Origin: Marinisporobacter balticus | GTDB lineage: Bacteria; Bacillota; Clostridia; Peptostreptococcales; Thermotaleaceae | Assembly: GCF_004345705.1 (NCBI RefSeq) | Contig: NZ_SLWV01000020.1 | Span: forward strand, 7,026-71,025 | DNA: 64,000 nucleotides | Direction: 5' to 3' | Shown: piece by piece, positions 43,925 to 53,248 of the stretch | Layout: the number at the start of each line of letters is the position of its first letter | Numbering within the stretch: position 1 is the stretch's first letter | The notes under the pieces: model-generated | What the model was told of the DNA's origin: nothing | The model's input: the letters and a program-made list of their open reading frames with translations, nothing else | The model's database searches: none | Position numbers and translations under genes: made by a program

Positions 43925-45778
43925 ATGATTAAAGAGGAATTTAGACCTGTCATCGAAAGCTCTCATGGGAGATGTAAACGCTTAAATATCAATAGAGATA
44001 TGGTTTACAGTAATAAAATTATTGGTGATGCTGAATTACAAAATAAGTTTGCGAAAAAAAGAAAAATGATTTTGACAGCAGCGCCATATATGGAACAATT
44101 GATAAATATTGTTAAAGGTCATAATTTTTTTGCGTTACTTACTGATGGTGAGGGTTGTATATTGAATGCAATTGGGGATGAGAAGATCCTAAGTGAAGCT
44201 TTTAAACTAAAAATGATTCCGGGTGCATATATGGATGAGGAAAGTATTGGAACAAATGCAATGGCAGTTGTAATAAAAACAGGGAAACCCGTACAATTAT
44301 CAGGAGCAGATCATTATATCAAATCCTATCACAGATGGACCTGCTCAGGGGCACCTATAAAAGATTATCAGGGGAATTTAATAGGTGTTCTAGATCTTAC
44401 AGGGTATACTGAACAAGTACATCCACATACATTAGGGATGGTTATTGCCGCTGCGAATGCAATCGAAGAAATGATGAAAGTAAAAGAATTTCATAAATTA
44501 CAAAATACAAATAATAAACACATTAAGACAATATTTAATTCAATGCCTGTAGCAATTATTACTTCAGATGTGGATGGGAAAATTAAAATTTATAACAATA
44601 AAGTCGCTGAACTTTTAGGGAATAGAGATAATCAACTAGAGGTAAAAATGATGAATGAGATTATCAATGAGTGGGATCACATTAAAGAACTCGTATTAAA
44701 TAGAGATCACTTTGAACAAGATATCAGCATTAAATCTCTTTATAATGCTTCTAACTGTCATCTGACGGCAAATCCAATTTATAATCCGATAGATGATAGC
44801 GTCGAGATTATATATGTTTTTGAAAAAATCAAAAAAGTAGAGAAACAAGCATTTTATACTTTTGATAAAATTATTGGTAAGAATGAAAATTTTTTGAAAA
44901 TTGTACAATATGCAAAAAAAATAGCGGATAGTAAATCAACTATTTTAATTTTAGGCGAAAGCGGTACGGGAAAGGAAGTATTTGCGCAAGCTATACATAA
45001 TTATAGCATCAGAATGGATGGACCTTTTTTGGCGATTAATTGTGGGGCCATACCTAAACAGCTTATGGAACTTGAGCTTTTTGGTTATGAAGAGGGGGCG
45101 TATGTTGGTGCTAAAAAAGGGGGCAATCAAGGGAAGTTTGAACAAGCTGACGGAGGGACAATACTTTTAGATGAAATTGGTGAATTGCCTCTAGATATGC
45201 AGATTAAGCTTCAAAGGGTATTGCAAGAAGGCATTATAACAAGAATCGGAAGTCAAAAATCCATCCCGGTTAATGTTCGAGTCATTGCTGCAACAAACAA
45301 AGATTTGAAAAAAGAAGTGGAATTAGGAAGATTCAGAAAAGATCTTTTTTACAGACTTAATGTATTGCCTTTATATATCCCTCCTTTACGTGAAAGGAAA
45401 GGGGATATTAAGCTTTTAATTCATTATTTTATGAAGACAATTTGTGACAATCTTAATAAAAAAGAGATTGAAATTCCAGATGAATATTTGAAGCTAATGA
45501 TGAACTATAATTGGCCTGGGAATATTAGAGAACTAGAAAATGTTATTGAATTGATTATTAATACAGAAACAATTCCATCGGAATATTTTAATAAAGAAAC
45601 GGGTGCTACTGATGATGCACAGGACGTTGAAATTTTAAATTTGGCGCATGTAGAGCGAGAACACATAAAAAAAATTCTTCAAAAAAACAAAGGGAATATT
45701 ACAAGAACTGCTGATGATTTGGGAATTAGAAGGAATACGCTTTATAATAAAATTAAAAAGTATAACCTATGCATTTAA
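43925..45778 (+). CDS. AcoR-type regulator, GAF-PAS-AAA+-Fis, with aberrant GAFTGA loop
   Basis: A 617-residue enhancer-binding-type protein: N-terminal GAF region (about 60-180), PAS (about 195-300), AAA+ with Walker A GESGTGKE (345-352) and Walker B GGTILLDEIGE, and Fis-type DNA-binding end (TADDLGIRRNTLYNKIKKYNL). The sigma-54 contact loop reads GAYVGA at 391-396 instead of GAFTGA; the essential Thr is Val394. ATG 43925 has AAGGAG at proper spacing, better than ATG 43919. It follows the molybdoenzyme genes and precedes modABC, so it likely controls one or both. No -24/-12 promoter is seen nearby, so it may not use sigma-54 in the usual way. Confidence 0.85.
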   Translation: MIKEEFRPVIESSHGRCKRLNINRDMVYSNKIIGDAELQNKFAKKRKMILTAAPYMEQLINIVKGHNFFALLTDGEGCILNAIGDEKILSEAFKLKMIPGAYMDEESIGTNAMAVVIKTGKPVQLSGADHYIKSYHRWTCSGAPIKDYQGNLIGVLDLTGYTEQVHPHTLGMVIAAANAIEEMMKVKEFHKLQNTNNKHIKTIFNSMPVAIITSDVDGKIKIYNNKVAELLGNRDNQLEVKMMNEIINEWDHIKELVLNRDHFEQDISIKSLYNASNCHLTANPIYNPIDDSVEIIYVFEKIKKVEKQAFYTFDKIIGKNENFLKIVQYAKKIADSKSTILILGESGTGKEVFAQAIHNYSIRMDGPFLAINCGAIPKQLMELELFGYEEGAYVGAKKGGNQGKFEQADGGTILLDEIGELPLDMQIKLQRVLQEGIITRIGSQKSIPVNVRVIAATNKDLKKEVELGRFRKDLFYRLNVLPLYIPPLRERKGDIKLLIHYFMKTICDNLNKKEIEIPDEYLKLMMNYNWPGNIRELENVIELIINTETIPSEYFNKETGATDDAQDVEILNLAHVEREHIKKILQKNKGNITRTADDLGIRRNTLYNKIKKYNLCI

Positions 45779-45821
45779 AGCTTGAAAGACTTTGTATGAT
45801 AGTTCAAACTCAATTTAGAGG

Positions 45822-45844
45822 CGTTATTTATAGGATAAAATACG
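45822..45844 (+). promoter_or_regulatory. Candidate operator upstream of modA
   Basis: Imperfect palindrome CGTTATTTAT-AGG-ATAAAATACG (8 of 10 arm positions match), 63 bp before modA. It has some likeness to the CGTTAT-type ends of ModE sites, but no ModE gene is in the window. This is a guess from position and symmetry. Confidence 0.35.
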
Positions 45845-45906
45845 ACAAAGATAGTATTCAAAAGAATCGAAATTTATGATCAAAATAATAAGGAGGGTTT
45901 TAGGAG

Positions 45907-46698
45907 ATGTATAATAATAAAAAATCAAGAATTTTTTACCTTATAGTATTTAGTTTTGTAGGTTTATTATTTCTTGGGGGTTGTAGTAGTAAAGCGAAGC
46001 AGAAAGAAGAATCCACAAAGGTTTTGTTTGCTTTTATTGGAGCAAATTTAAAAAATCCAGTAAGTGACTTGGCTGAATCTTATGAGAAGGAAACAGGAAT
46101 AAAAGTAGAATTGACCTTTAACAATTCTGGTGCTTTGATGAATCAAGTAGAGACAATGAAAAAAGGAGACATATTTATGCCTGGTGGAATGACATTTGTG
46201 GAAAAAGCTAAAGAAAATGGATTTATAGACCAGGTAATGGGGCCTATTGCTTATCATACACCAGTGATCATTACACCTAAGGGGAATTCTGCAAAAATAA
46301 ATTCAGTTGAAGATCTCTCGCGTGAAGGCGTAGAACTTGTAATTCCTGATAAAGATGCGACGGCTATAGGTAAAACAGCTTATAAAATTTTTGAAAAGAC
46401 GGGTAAAAAAGACGAAATAGAAGAAAATATTATTGCTAATTTAGAAACACCTGCAAAGGTATTAGCTGCAATAACTATGGGTCAAGGAAATGCGGGTATA
46501 GTTGAATACAGTAATACATTTAAAGACAGAGATAAATTAGAAGTTATTGAAATGGATCCTAAAGTGAATCAGGTAGAAGAAATTCCTGTTACTTCTTTAA
46601 TATATTCAACAAATAAAGATATGGCATTAGACTTCATGAAATATATACAGGAGAACGGCCCAGCAACTTTCGAGAAATATGGATTCAAGACAAAATAA
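45907..46698 (+). CDS. modA: Molybdate/tungstate-binding lipoprotein
   Basis: Extracellular solute-binding protein of 263 residues anchored as a lipoprotein. The signal peptide ends in LFLGGCSSK, with Cys the lipidated residue. The mature part has the ModA pattern: early VLFAFIGANLKNPVSDLAESY, ligand-loop NNSGALMNQVE, and VIPDKDATAIGKTAYKIFEK. AAGGAGGG precedes the start. It overlaps modB by 20 bp. Whether the ligand is molybdate or tungstate is undecided; the neighbouring Mop-type enzyme would need molybdenum. It is first of a modABC-like operon. Confidence 0.87.
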   Translation: MYNNKKSRIFYLIVFSFVGLLFLGGCSSKAKQKEESTKVLFAFIGANLKNPVSDLAESYEKETGIKVELTFNNSGALMNQVETMKKGDIFMPGGMTFVEKAKENGFIDQVMGPIAYHTPVIITPKGNSAKINSVEDLSREGVELVIPDKDATAIGKTAYKIFEKTGKKDEIEENIIANLETPAKVLAAITMGQGNAGIVEYSNTFKDRDKLEVIEMDPKVNQVEEIPVTSLIYSTNKDMALDFMKYIQENGPATFEKYGFKTK

Positions 46699-47494
46699 TC
46701 CTAAGCAACTACAAAACGCTATATTTTTTTGTTTGTTATGGATAGTATTTGCCTTTACAATCTTATTTCTCCTGTTATTAATGATGGGCTTAATCTCTTA
46801 TAGTGATCTTAGTACTCTTTTTAACATTCTTAAACAAGTAGAATTTCATTTTGCATTAAAGTTTACGCTATGGACTTCTTTAGTCGCCACAATTTTTGCA
46901 ACGATCATTGCTTTGCCTTGTGCCTATATTTTATCGAGATATAAACTTCCAGGGCGTGTATTTTTGGATACGATGCTAGACATGCCCATTGTGTTGCCAC
47001 CGCTGATTAGTGGGATTGCTTTACTAATCTTCTTTGGTCCTGTTTTGGGAGATCATCTGGCTCAGGCTGGAATAAAGATTGTTTTTACTCCTTTAGGAGT
47101 TATTATTGCCCAATGCTTTATTGCTACGCCTTATGCCATTAAAACCTTTAAGCAGGCATTTGCTTCGATTGATCAACGAATGGAGAATATAGCACGTACT
47201 TTAGGTTTTTCTCCCCCAAATGTTTTTTTAAAAGTTACCTTGCCATTGGCTAAAAACGGAATTATTGCAGGAATAATGATGGCTTGGACACGGGCTTTAG
47301 GGGAATTTGGAGCAACGGCTATGCTGGCTGGAATTACTAGGATGAAGACAGAAACTCTTTCTGTAGCAGTTTTTCTCAATATGTCTATTGGGGATATAAA
47401 ATTTGCCATTTCCACGGCTATTGTCATGCTCTTTATTGCTTTTGTCTTGCTCATTATATTAAAGATTCTTCTTCGAAATGAGGTCAGCGTATGA
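46679..47494 (+). CDS. modB: Molybdate/tungstate ABC permease
   Basis: Inner-membrane permease, 271 residues with about six transmembrane helices. The EAA coupling loop is ENIARTLGFSPPNVFLKVTLPLAKNGI, contacting the ATPase. The segment DMPIVLPPLISGIALL is typical of ModB/CysT permeases. It begins within the last codons of modA and overlaps modC by 4 bp, so the three are co-translated. Slightly longer at the N-terminus than E. coli ModB (229). Substrate assignment follows from the whole operon. Confidence 0.88.
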   Translation: MDSRQNNPKQLQNAIFFCLLWIVFAFTILFLLLLMMGLISYSDLSTLFNILKQVEFHFALKFTLWTSLVATIFATIIALPCAYILSRYKLPGRVFLDTMLDMPIVLPPLISGIALLIFFGPVLGDHLAQAGIKIVFTPLGVIIAQCFIATPYAIKTFKQAFASIDQRMENIARTLGFSPPNVFLKVTLPLAKNGIIAGIMMAWTRALGEFGATAMLAGITRMKTETLSVAVFLNMSIGDIKFAISTAIVMLFIAFVLLIILKILLRNEVSV

Positions 47495-48582
47495 AAAAAA
47501 CTTTTTTTCAAGTAGAAGGACTTCGCGTCGAAGCTGGAGGATTTCAACTTCAAGATATTTCTTTTTCATTGCACAAAAAAGAATATACAATGATCTTAGG
47601 ACCTACTGGTTGTGGGAAAACAATGTTGCTGGAAACACTAGCAGGACTGCGAAAACCAATTATGGGGCAAATATTTCTAAATAATACCAATATTACTACA
47701 TGGTCTCCAGAGGCACGCTGCTTTGGATTTGCTTATCAGGACAGCTTACTCTATCCTTTTTTAAATGTAGAAGAAAATATCTTATTCGGAGCTAGCGCTC
47801 AAAAAAGGCATAAAGAGGTAGAAATACGAAAAAGATTGAACAGGATTACAGAAGCAATGGGCATTTCACATCTGTTGCAGCGTGTTCCACGGTTATTAAG
47901 CGGAGGAGAAAAGCAGCGTGTTTCCTTAGCGAGAGCGATCTTGTGTAGTCCTCCTGTTCTTCTTTTAGATGAGCCATTGTCTGCTTTAGATCCACAAACA
48001 CGTCATGCTATGCAAGCGTTGCTACATGAATTACATCATTCAGAAGGATTGGGTATTATTCATGTGACACATGACTTTAATGAAGCTTTACAGTTAGGCA
48101 CGCAGCTAATTGTAATGAATCAGGGGAAAATAGTGCAGCAAGGAGAACCTTTGAATGTATTTCATCAGCCCCGATCACTCTTTGTAGCAGAGTTTCTTAG
48201 AAGTGAGAATATCATCAAGGGTAAAATTGAAAACATTAATGGAATACTTTGGTTTAGCGATAGAGAAAATGAATGGGTTTTAGGACCACTGTATGAGAAA
48301 TTGCGCACAGATGCTAATCAAAAGGAAGTTTATTTGATGATTCATGCTGGGCAAATAGAAGTGTCTTTGAGGGAGGATACACCTTTACATAATTTAAATA
48401 CATGGAACGCTTGCGTACAAAAGGTAATGATACATAGCACGCATGTTGAGATGATTTGTAAGGGGAGTAGATACTGGCATGTGGCATTGTCTTGTAATGA
48501 ATGGCAAAGACTCGATTTAAAAGTAGGATCAAGGGTTAATTTATCGGTGAATATGAAGCATATTCACATTATAGAGGATTAG
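47491..48582 (+). CDS. modC: Molybdate/tungstate ABC transporter ATPase
   Basis: ATP-binding subunit, 363 residues. Walker A is GPTGCGKTMLLE, Q-loop YQDSLLYPF, signature LSGGEKQRVSLARAI, Walker B VLLLDEPLSALDP and H-loop IHVTHDFNEAL. The C-terminal 120 residues form a TOBE/MOP-type domain that in ModC relatives senses oxyanion and gives trans-inhibition. The start overlaps the modB stop. No gene for a separate molybdate-responsive repressor is visible, so feedback may act through this domain. Confidence 0.9.
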   Translation: MKKTFFQVEGLRVEAGGFQLQDISFSLHKKEYTMILGPTGCGKTMLLETLAGLRKPIMGQIFLNNTNITTWSPEARCFGFAYQDSLLYPFLNVEENILFGASAQKRHKEVEIRKRLNRITEAMGISHLLQRVPRLLSGGEKQRVSLARAILCSPPVLLLDEPLSALDPQTRHAMQALLHELHHSEGLGIIHVTHDFNEALQLGTQLIVMNQGKIVQQGEPLNVFHQPRSLFVAEFLRSENIIKGKIENINGILWFSDRENEWVLGPLYEKLRTDANQKEVYLMIHAGQIEVSLREDTPLHNLNTWNACVQKVMIHSTHVEMICKGSRYWHVALSCNEWQRLDLKVGSRVNLSVNMKHIHIIED

Positions 48583-48654
48583 TGACAATTTCTACAAATC
48601 ATAAAGTGTAAAGAAACTATGGAAATAGAAACTTTAAAAATAGGAGGAAGAGAT

Positions 48655-49392
48655 ATGAAAAAAGAAGATTATTTGATAAAAATACAAAGAAAATTTAAAC
48701 AACTTGTAAATGAAAATGAACTTAATGAAAAAGAAATAGCGATTACCTGTTCTGTGCTCACAGCCCAAGAGGCTATTGGGGATCCGGGCAGAAATGATTT
48801 TCCTATTCAGAAAGGGAAAGAGAAATTGATGCAAGCTTGTTTTGGATGTTCCTACGGCCAAGCGTTTACGGATATGCCAAATGGCTATAGGGGTAAATTG
48901 GAGGAATTAGCAACCATACCACTACAGACAAATTTTGATCGCGCGGTTTTTATATCTGGAATGAATGCGGTTTTAAGGGAACTTAAAATGACTGAGTGTA
49001 CTATTCATTGTAAAGATGATGGACCTCGAAAATGTAGTGTGGAATTGGTGGAAATGATAGAGAAAGAATATGGAAATCCTAAAATTGCTATGTTTGGTCT
49101 GCAACCAGCGATGGTTGAAGTTTTGGCACATAAATTTACATTAAGAGTCTTTGACCTAGATGAAGATAATATCGGCAAAGATAAGTACGGAATTGTAATT
49201 GAAAGTGGAATATGTAATATGGAAGCTGTTCAAGCATGGGCGGATATATTTTTAGTGACAGGAAGTACAATCTGTAATGGATCCATTGTCGATTTCCTAA
49301 AGATAGAAAAACCTGTCATTTATTTTGGGACAACCATTGCAGGAGCTGCCAGTCTATCAGGGTTAAACCGTTTTTGTCCACAGTCATCTTAA
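48655..49392 (+). CDS. DUF364 Rossmann-like protein
   Basis: A 245-residue cytosolic protein of the DUF364 family (putative heavy-metal chelation domain). Recognisable parts are CSVLTAQEAIGDPGRNDFPI, FGCSYGQAFTD, AMFGLQPAMVEVL, the LVTGSTICNGS loop and the terminal AGAASLSGLNRFCPQS. The start is ATG 48655 after AGGAGGA; a frame from 48619 lacks a ribosome site. It follows modC by 72 bp and may help with molybdenum or tungsten handling, as members often sit by such transporters; its chemistry is unknown. The stop codon falls right at the junction with a decayed regulator copy. Confidence 0.8.
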   Translation: MKKEDYLIKIQRKFKQLVNENELNEKEIAITCSVLTAQEAIGDPGRNDFPIQKGKEKLMQACFGCSYGQAFTDMPNGYRGKLEELATIPLQTNFDRAVFISGMNAVLRELKMTECTIHCKDDGPRKCSVELVEMIEKEYGNPKIAMFGLQPAMVEVLAHKFTLRVFDLDEDNIGKDKYGIVIESGICNMEAVQAWADIFLVTGSTICNGSIVDFLKIEKPVIYFGTTIAGAASLSGLNRFCPQSS

Positions 49393-49610
49393 ATGCAATC
49401 AAAGAAATCATTAAAGTAAAAGAATTTCATAAATTACAAAATACAGATCATAAACATAGGATGATAATATTTAATTTAATGTCTGTAGAAATTTGTAGTT
49501 CGCATGTTAATGAAAAAAAAATTAAATTTATAAAAATAAAGGGAAAAATAGTAGATTGTAAATCTACTATTTTATTTTAGGCAAAAGCAGTAGCCACTTT
49601 TCTTCATCAA
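49389..49610 (+). pseudogene. Internally deleted, decayed copy of the upstream AcoR-type regulator
   Basis: Bases 49392-49540 copy 44456-44605 of the regulator gene, including more than 30 identical bases in a row around AAAGTAAAAGAATTTCATAA. Then 49548-49600 matches 44925-44970 (DSKSTILILGE region), so about 320 bp are missing in between. Protein likeness is VKEFHKLQNTDHKH against VKEFHKLQNTNNKH. No start, AAA+ core or DNA-binding domain remains. From 49611 to 50095 I find nothing coding; a short stem (TATAAAGTA / TACTTTATA) lies at 50064-50087. Confidence 0.8.
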
Positions 49611-50095
49611 TATTGTGATAGTGTGAGCCATTTTTTAGAGTATCATATTTTGATTGAATAGCGCTTATATTTATATCATGATGCTATTTTGTTTCTTTAT
49701 GAATAGCAGTTTATTCTTTAGGGTGTTTAAATCCTTAAATAGCTAAAGATATATGAACTAAAGATACCTTTGTATAAACAATATAAACAAAATCACCCCA
49801 AAATCTACCTATATTCACAAAGTTTTTCATAAAATTATAATTTAAAATAAGTATTCAATAATTATACTGGGATGAAAAAAGAAAAGATTAATTATTTTAT
49901 TAGACTAATGTAGAAGCGTTGATAAAGAGGTTGGATACATTTCATTTCTAAAAGATAGGATGTCACATTGCGTTAAAATAAAAATCAATAATTTGGAGAA
50001 AATGGTAGTGAAGTTTTTTTATATAGTTTATAATGAGGGTACAATTTTGATTTAGAATAAAGGTATAAAGTATTTTTGTACTTTATAATGAATGA

Positions 50096-50830
50096 TGGGG
50101 AATTGCCTTAATACTACAGTATGTAACGCATATTTCATCGGGTTATTATATATTAGCTGTAAACATACCTGTATTTTTAATGGGTATGAAACAAGTGGAT
50201 AAAGAGTTTTGTATTTTTAGTTTAATTGGCATGGTGTCTTTAGCGGGGTTTATGATTTTAACTCAAAATATATCTTATTATTATACGATGAATGATATGG
50301 TTGTATCTAGTGTATATGGAGGTATATTAGGGGGGATTGGTGGCGCCATTGTTTTTCAAAATAGAGCTTCTATGGGAGGAACAGATATTATCGCTGTGAT
50401 ACTTAAGAAAAAAACAGGAGGAAGTATAGCAAACTATTTGTTTGCCATGAACATAGTAGTTGTATTCATTGGAACAAGGATTAATGGGATCAGTATTGCA
50501 CTTTACACATTGATTTCTATGTACATTAGTTCAGAAGTCATGAACAGAGTAATGAATGGAATCGAAAGAAAAAAACTATTGTTTGTTGTAACACAAAAGG
50601 AAAGAGAAATTGCAGATCATATCATACGAGAAGTAGGCAGAGGTGTAACTTTTCTGCATGCGCAGGGAGCTTATACAGGAAATGAAAGGAAAGTTATTTA
50701 TTGCATTGTAACTTTGAGACAATTACCTAAAATTAAGAAGTTAATTGAAGACAAAGATCCTCAAGCATTTATTTCTATACTAGATACTTCAGAAGTACAT
50801 GGAAAAGGATTTAAGAAATCAATCGTATAA
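50096..50830 (+). pseudogene. 5'-truncated YitT-family membrane protein
   Basis: YitT (DUF161 plus DUF2179) proteins are normally about 280 residues. The frame here opens after a TGA at 50093-50095 and reads WGIALILQYVTHISSGYYIL then AVNIPVFLMGMK, clearly inside the family alignment, so about the first 50-60 residues with the first helix are missing. The first usable start, ATG 50180, gives 216 residues without a good ribosome site. The rest (VFQNRASMGGTDIIAVIL; C-terminal DUF2179 GVTFLHAQGAYTG) is intact. It may be nonfunctional, or the true 5' end was replaced by a deletion that also left the regulator fragment upstream. Confidence 0.7.
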
Positions 50831-50947
50831 AGATAAAAAAATGAATTTTCTTAAAAAATAACTATAAAGTTCTAAAAATATGGTTTATGATGATATTATA
50901 AAGGATAGCGAATAATCATTGCTATCTTTTTTTCGGTTCGTTCAATG

Positions 50948-50963
50948 GTCAATAATGCTTGAC
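50948..50963 (+). promoter_or_regulatory. Palindromic operator at the Crp/Fnr gene promoter
   Basis: GTCAA-N6-TTGAC perfect inverted repeat. Its right arm forms the start of a -35-like TTGACA (50959-50964). It lies 60 bp upstream of the regulator start, suggesting autoregulation. HcpR-type Crp/Fnr proteins bind palindromes with TTGAC half-sites in the other order, so this is only a candidate. Confidence 0.5.
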
Positions 50964-51023
50964 AATATCAAGTAAATTTGTGGTAGGATAGATGCAATAA
51001 ATATAATATTGGGGAGAAATTTT

Positions 51024-51713
51024 ATGTATACCAAATGGTTAAGCACGTTGATAAAGGTTAGATTGTTCGAAAATATTGAAAGAGATGCGTTAAATAAGAT
51101 GTTACTTTGTTTAAATCCAAATAAAGTAGCTTATAAAAAGAAAGCGTATATAACCATAGCAGAAGATAAGTTTACGGGGATCGGGATTATCGTAGAAGGT
51201 GAAGTGATTGTCACAAAAGAAAATGTAGCAGGGGATCGCGTGATGATGGCAAAATTAAACGAAGGTGATATTTTTGGTGAGATTGTTGCTTTTTCTGATA
51301 ATGATAAATGGCCTGCTACAGTGATTGCTTCAAAAGATTGTACCATATTATTTTTACCGACAGAAAAAATTATGGGAAATTGTCCTAAAATGTGTATAGG
51401 ACACAAATTATTAATACAAAATATGTTAAAGATTGTTTCGCAAAAAGCGCTCCAACTAAATAGAAAGATTGAATATTTAGCAATCAAAAGTATAAGAACA
51501 AAAGTAAGCACTTATTTATTAGAACAATATCATAGCGTTAAAAAAAATAAATTTATGATCCCTTTAAAAAGAAATGAATTGGCTGAATTCTTAAATATAT
51601 CGAGGCCATCATTGTCAAGAGAACTGATAAAAATGAAGGAGGAAGGGTTTATAGATTTTTATAGATCTTCATTTGAAATAATAGATATGGAAGCCTTAAA
51701 AGCAAATATATAA
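51024..51713 (+). CDS. Crp/Fnr-family regulator
   Basis: A 229-residue transcription factor with an N-terminal cyclic-nucleotide-binding fold (about 15-120: GIGIIVEGEVIVTKENVAGD, LNEGDIFGEIVAFSD) and a C-terminal Crp-type helix-turn-helix (PLKRNELAEFLNISRPSLSRELIKMKEEGFI). Cys clusters for Fnr-type Fe-S sensing at the N-terminus are absent, so heme, NO or a small ligand is possible. The start is ATG 51024 after GGGGAG. It is followed by a terminator and then by the hcp gene group, which makes an HcpR-like control of nitrosative stress genes likely but unproven. Confidence 0.82.
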   Translation: MYTKWLSTLIKVRLFENIERDALNKMLLCLNPNKVAYKKKAYITIAEDKFTGIGIIVEGEVIVTKENVAGDRVMMAKLNEGDIFGEIVAFSDNDKWPATVIASKDCTILFLPTEKIMGNCPKMCIGHKLLIQNMLKIVSQKALQLNRKIEYLAIKSIRTKVSTYLLEQYHSVKKNKFMIPLKRNELAEFLNISRPSLSRELIKMKEEGFIDFYRSSFEIIDMEALKANI

Positions 51714-51810
51714 TTATAAACTTGTTTAGCAAAGCTGAACATCGGAAATTAAGATGGGAATTTTACGCCTCCTAAACCAACTGCGACGTCTTATAAACAG
51801 ATAAAGTAAA

Positions 51811-51852
51811 AATGGTTAACCCTATAAACTTATAGGGTTAACCGTTTTTATA
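51811..51852 (+). terminator. Terminator after the Crp/Fnr gene
   Basis: Stem GGTTAACCCTATAA / TTATAGGGTTAACC with a 3-nt loop, followed by GTTTTTATA. Between the stop (51713) and this hairpin is an unassigned 97-bp stretch. The rest of the 312-bp gap to 52025 has TTACGTAA (51932-51939) and a TATAAT (51972-51977) that may drive the next operon. Confidence 0.85.
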
Positions 51853-52025
51853 ATGTGAAAATTATCAATTAGAAGACGCACAATTGTAGCCAAGATATTT
51901 TGCTTTAGAAAAAAGAATTTATTGAATGATTTTACGTAACATAGGATACGGAAATAAGAGAAAGTAAATGCTATAATAAAAACAAAGAAAGCGATAAAAG
52001 AAAATGCCCGAAGGAGGGGATCTGT

Positions 52026-53246
52026 ATGGAGAATAAATATTTTGATAGGAAAGATACACTATTTGATATTACTCAAAAATATAAAGAAGCCATTGACTTA
52101 TTAGTATCGGTAGGTATTGACAATATAAAAGATGAAAAACAAAGAGCAACCATTGGAAAATCTATTACATTGGAAACTGCTTTAAATATGAAGAAAATAA
52201 ATGTAGATACGTTTGTAGAACAATTAGTAGATATCATTGAAAATAAGCAAGATGAGAATGAAAGCATAAAAGATACAGATATAAGAATTGAAGGGGTATT
52301 GCCTTGTCCAGTAAGAGTGCCATTAATGGAAGCTTTTCAGAAGTGGTTAGAAGAAAATAAAGATGTATTAGATAGGACAATCGGTTATGAATTAAAGGCT
52401 GCATCTATGGGGGTCGATTGGTTAAAAGCATCTTTAGAAAAAAAAGAATCAGAAGATATACTCGCAGACCTATTTATATCCGCTGGGTTTGACTTGTTTT
52501 TCGATAAAAATTTAATCGGTAAATACAAATCTGAAAATGTATTTGAAGATATTACAAGTATGCATCATTACAATAAAGATTTTGAAAATGAATCTATAAA
52601 ACTTAAAGATCCAGACAAGCAGTATTCAATGATTGGGGTTGTTCCAGCCGTATTCTTAGTCAATACAGAAGAACTGGATGGAAGAAAAATGCCAACAAGC
52701 TGGGAAGATCTACTCAGTGAAGTATTTGAAAATAAGGTGAGCTTACCGATCGGGGATTTTGATTTATTCAATGCGATATTATTAAATATTCATCAGAAAT
52801 ATGGTGAAGAAGGCGTAAAAAAATTAGGAAAAAGTTTGTTAAGAAGTATGCACCCATCAGAAATGGTGAAATCGCATATTAAAAAGACAGAAAGACCTAT
52901 CGTTACGATCATGCCTTATTTTTTCACAAAGATGACAAAAAGAGGCGGTCCTATGCGTGCTATATGGCCAAAAGACGGTGCCATTATCAGTCCAATATTT
53001 ATGTTAAGCAAAAAAGAGAAAAAAGAAAAATTAAAACCGATTGTAGATTTTTTCGCTTCGAAGGAGATCGGAGAAATATTATCACACAATGGAAAATTCC
53101 CAAGTGTAAATCCCAATGTGGATAATATGATTTCAAGTGAGCATAAGTACATGTGGCTTGGATGGGATTATATTAAAAACAATGATATAGGGAATTTGAT
53201 CAAAAAATGTGAAAAATTATTTAATGAAGCAGTTAGGGAGGTGTAA
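52026..53246 (+). CDS. DUF1858 domain fused to a cytosolic solute-binding-like protein
   Basis: A 406-residue protein with no signal peptide. The first about 70 residues (DTLFDITQKYKEAIDLLVSVG ... ITLETALNMKKINVDTFVEQL) match the DUF1858 type helical domain, and the rest resembles the iron/spermidine-type periplasmic binding fold (GVVPAVFLVNTEELDG; PTSWEDLL; FDLFNAILLNIH). Lacking export, it cannot serve normal import, so it may bind an anion or metal in the cytosol. It starts after GGAGGGG and begins an operon with a GTPase, an ABC ATPase and, after a small ORF, hcp. A role in maturation or repair of the hybrid cluster is inferred from context. Confidence 0.72.
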   Translation: MENKYFDRKDTLFDITQKYKEAIDLLVSVGIDNIKDEKQRATIGKSITLETALNMKKINVDTFVEQLVDIIENKQDENESIKDTDIRIEGVLPCPVRVPLMEAFQKWLEENKDVLDRTIGYELKAASMGVDWLKASLEKKESEDILADLFISAGFDLFFDKNLIGKYKSENVFEDITSMHHYNKDFENESIKLKDPDKQYSMIGVVPAVFLVNTEELDGRKMPTSWEDLLSEVFENKVSLPIGDFDLFNAILLNIHQKYGEEGVKKLGKSLLRSMHPSEMVKSHIKKTERPIVTIMPYFFTKMTKRGGPMRAIWPKDGAIISPIFMLSKKEKKEKLKPIVDFFASKEIGEILSHNGKFPSVNPNVDNMISSEHKYMWLGWDYIKNNDIGNLIKKCEKLFNEAVREV

Positions 53247-53248
53247 AT

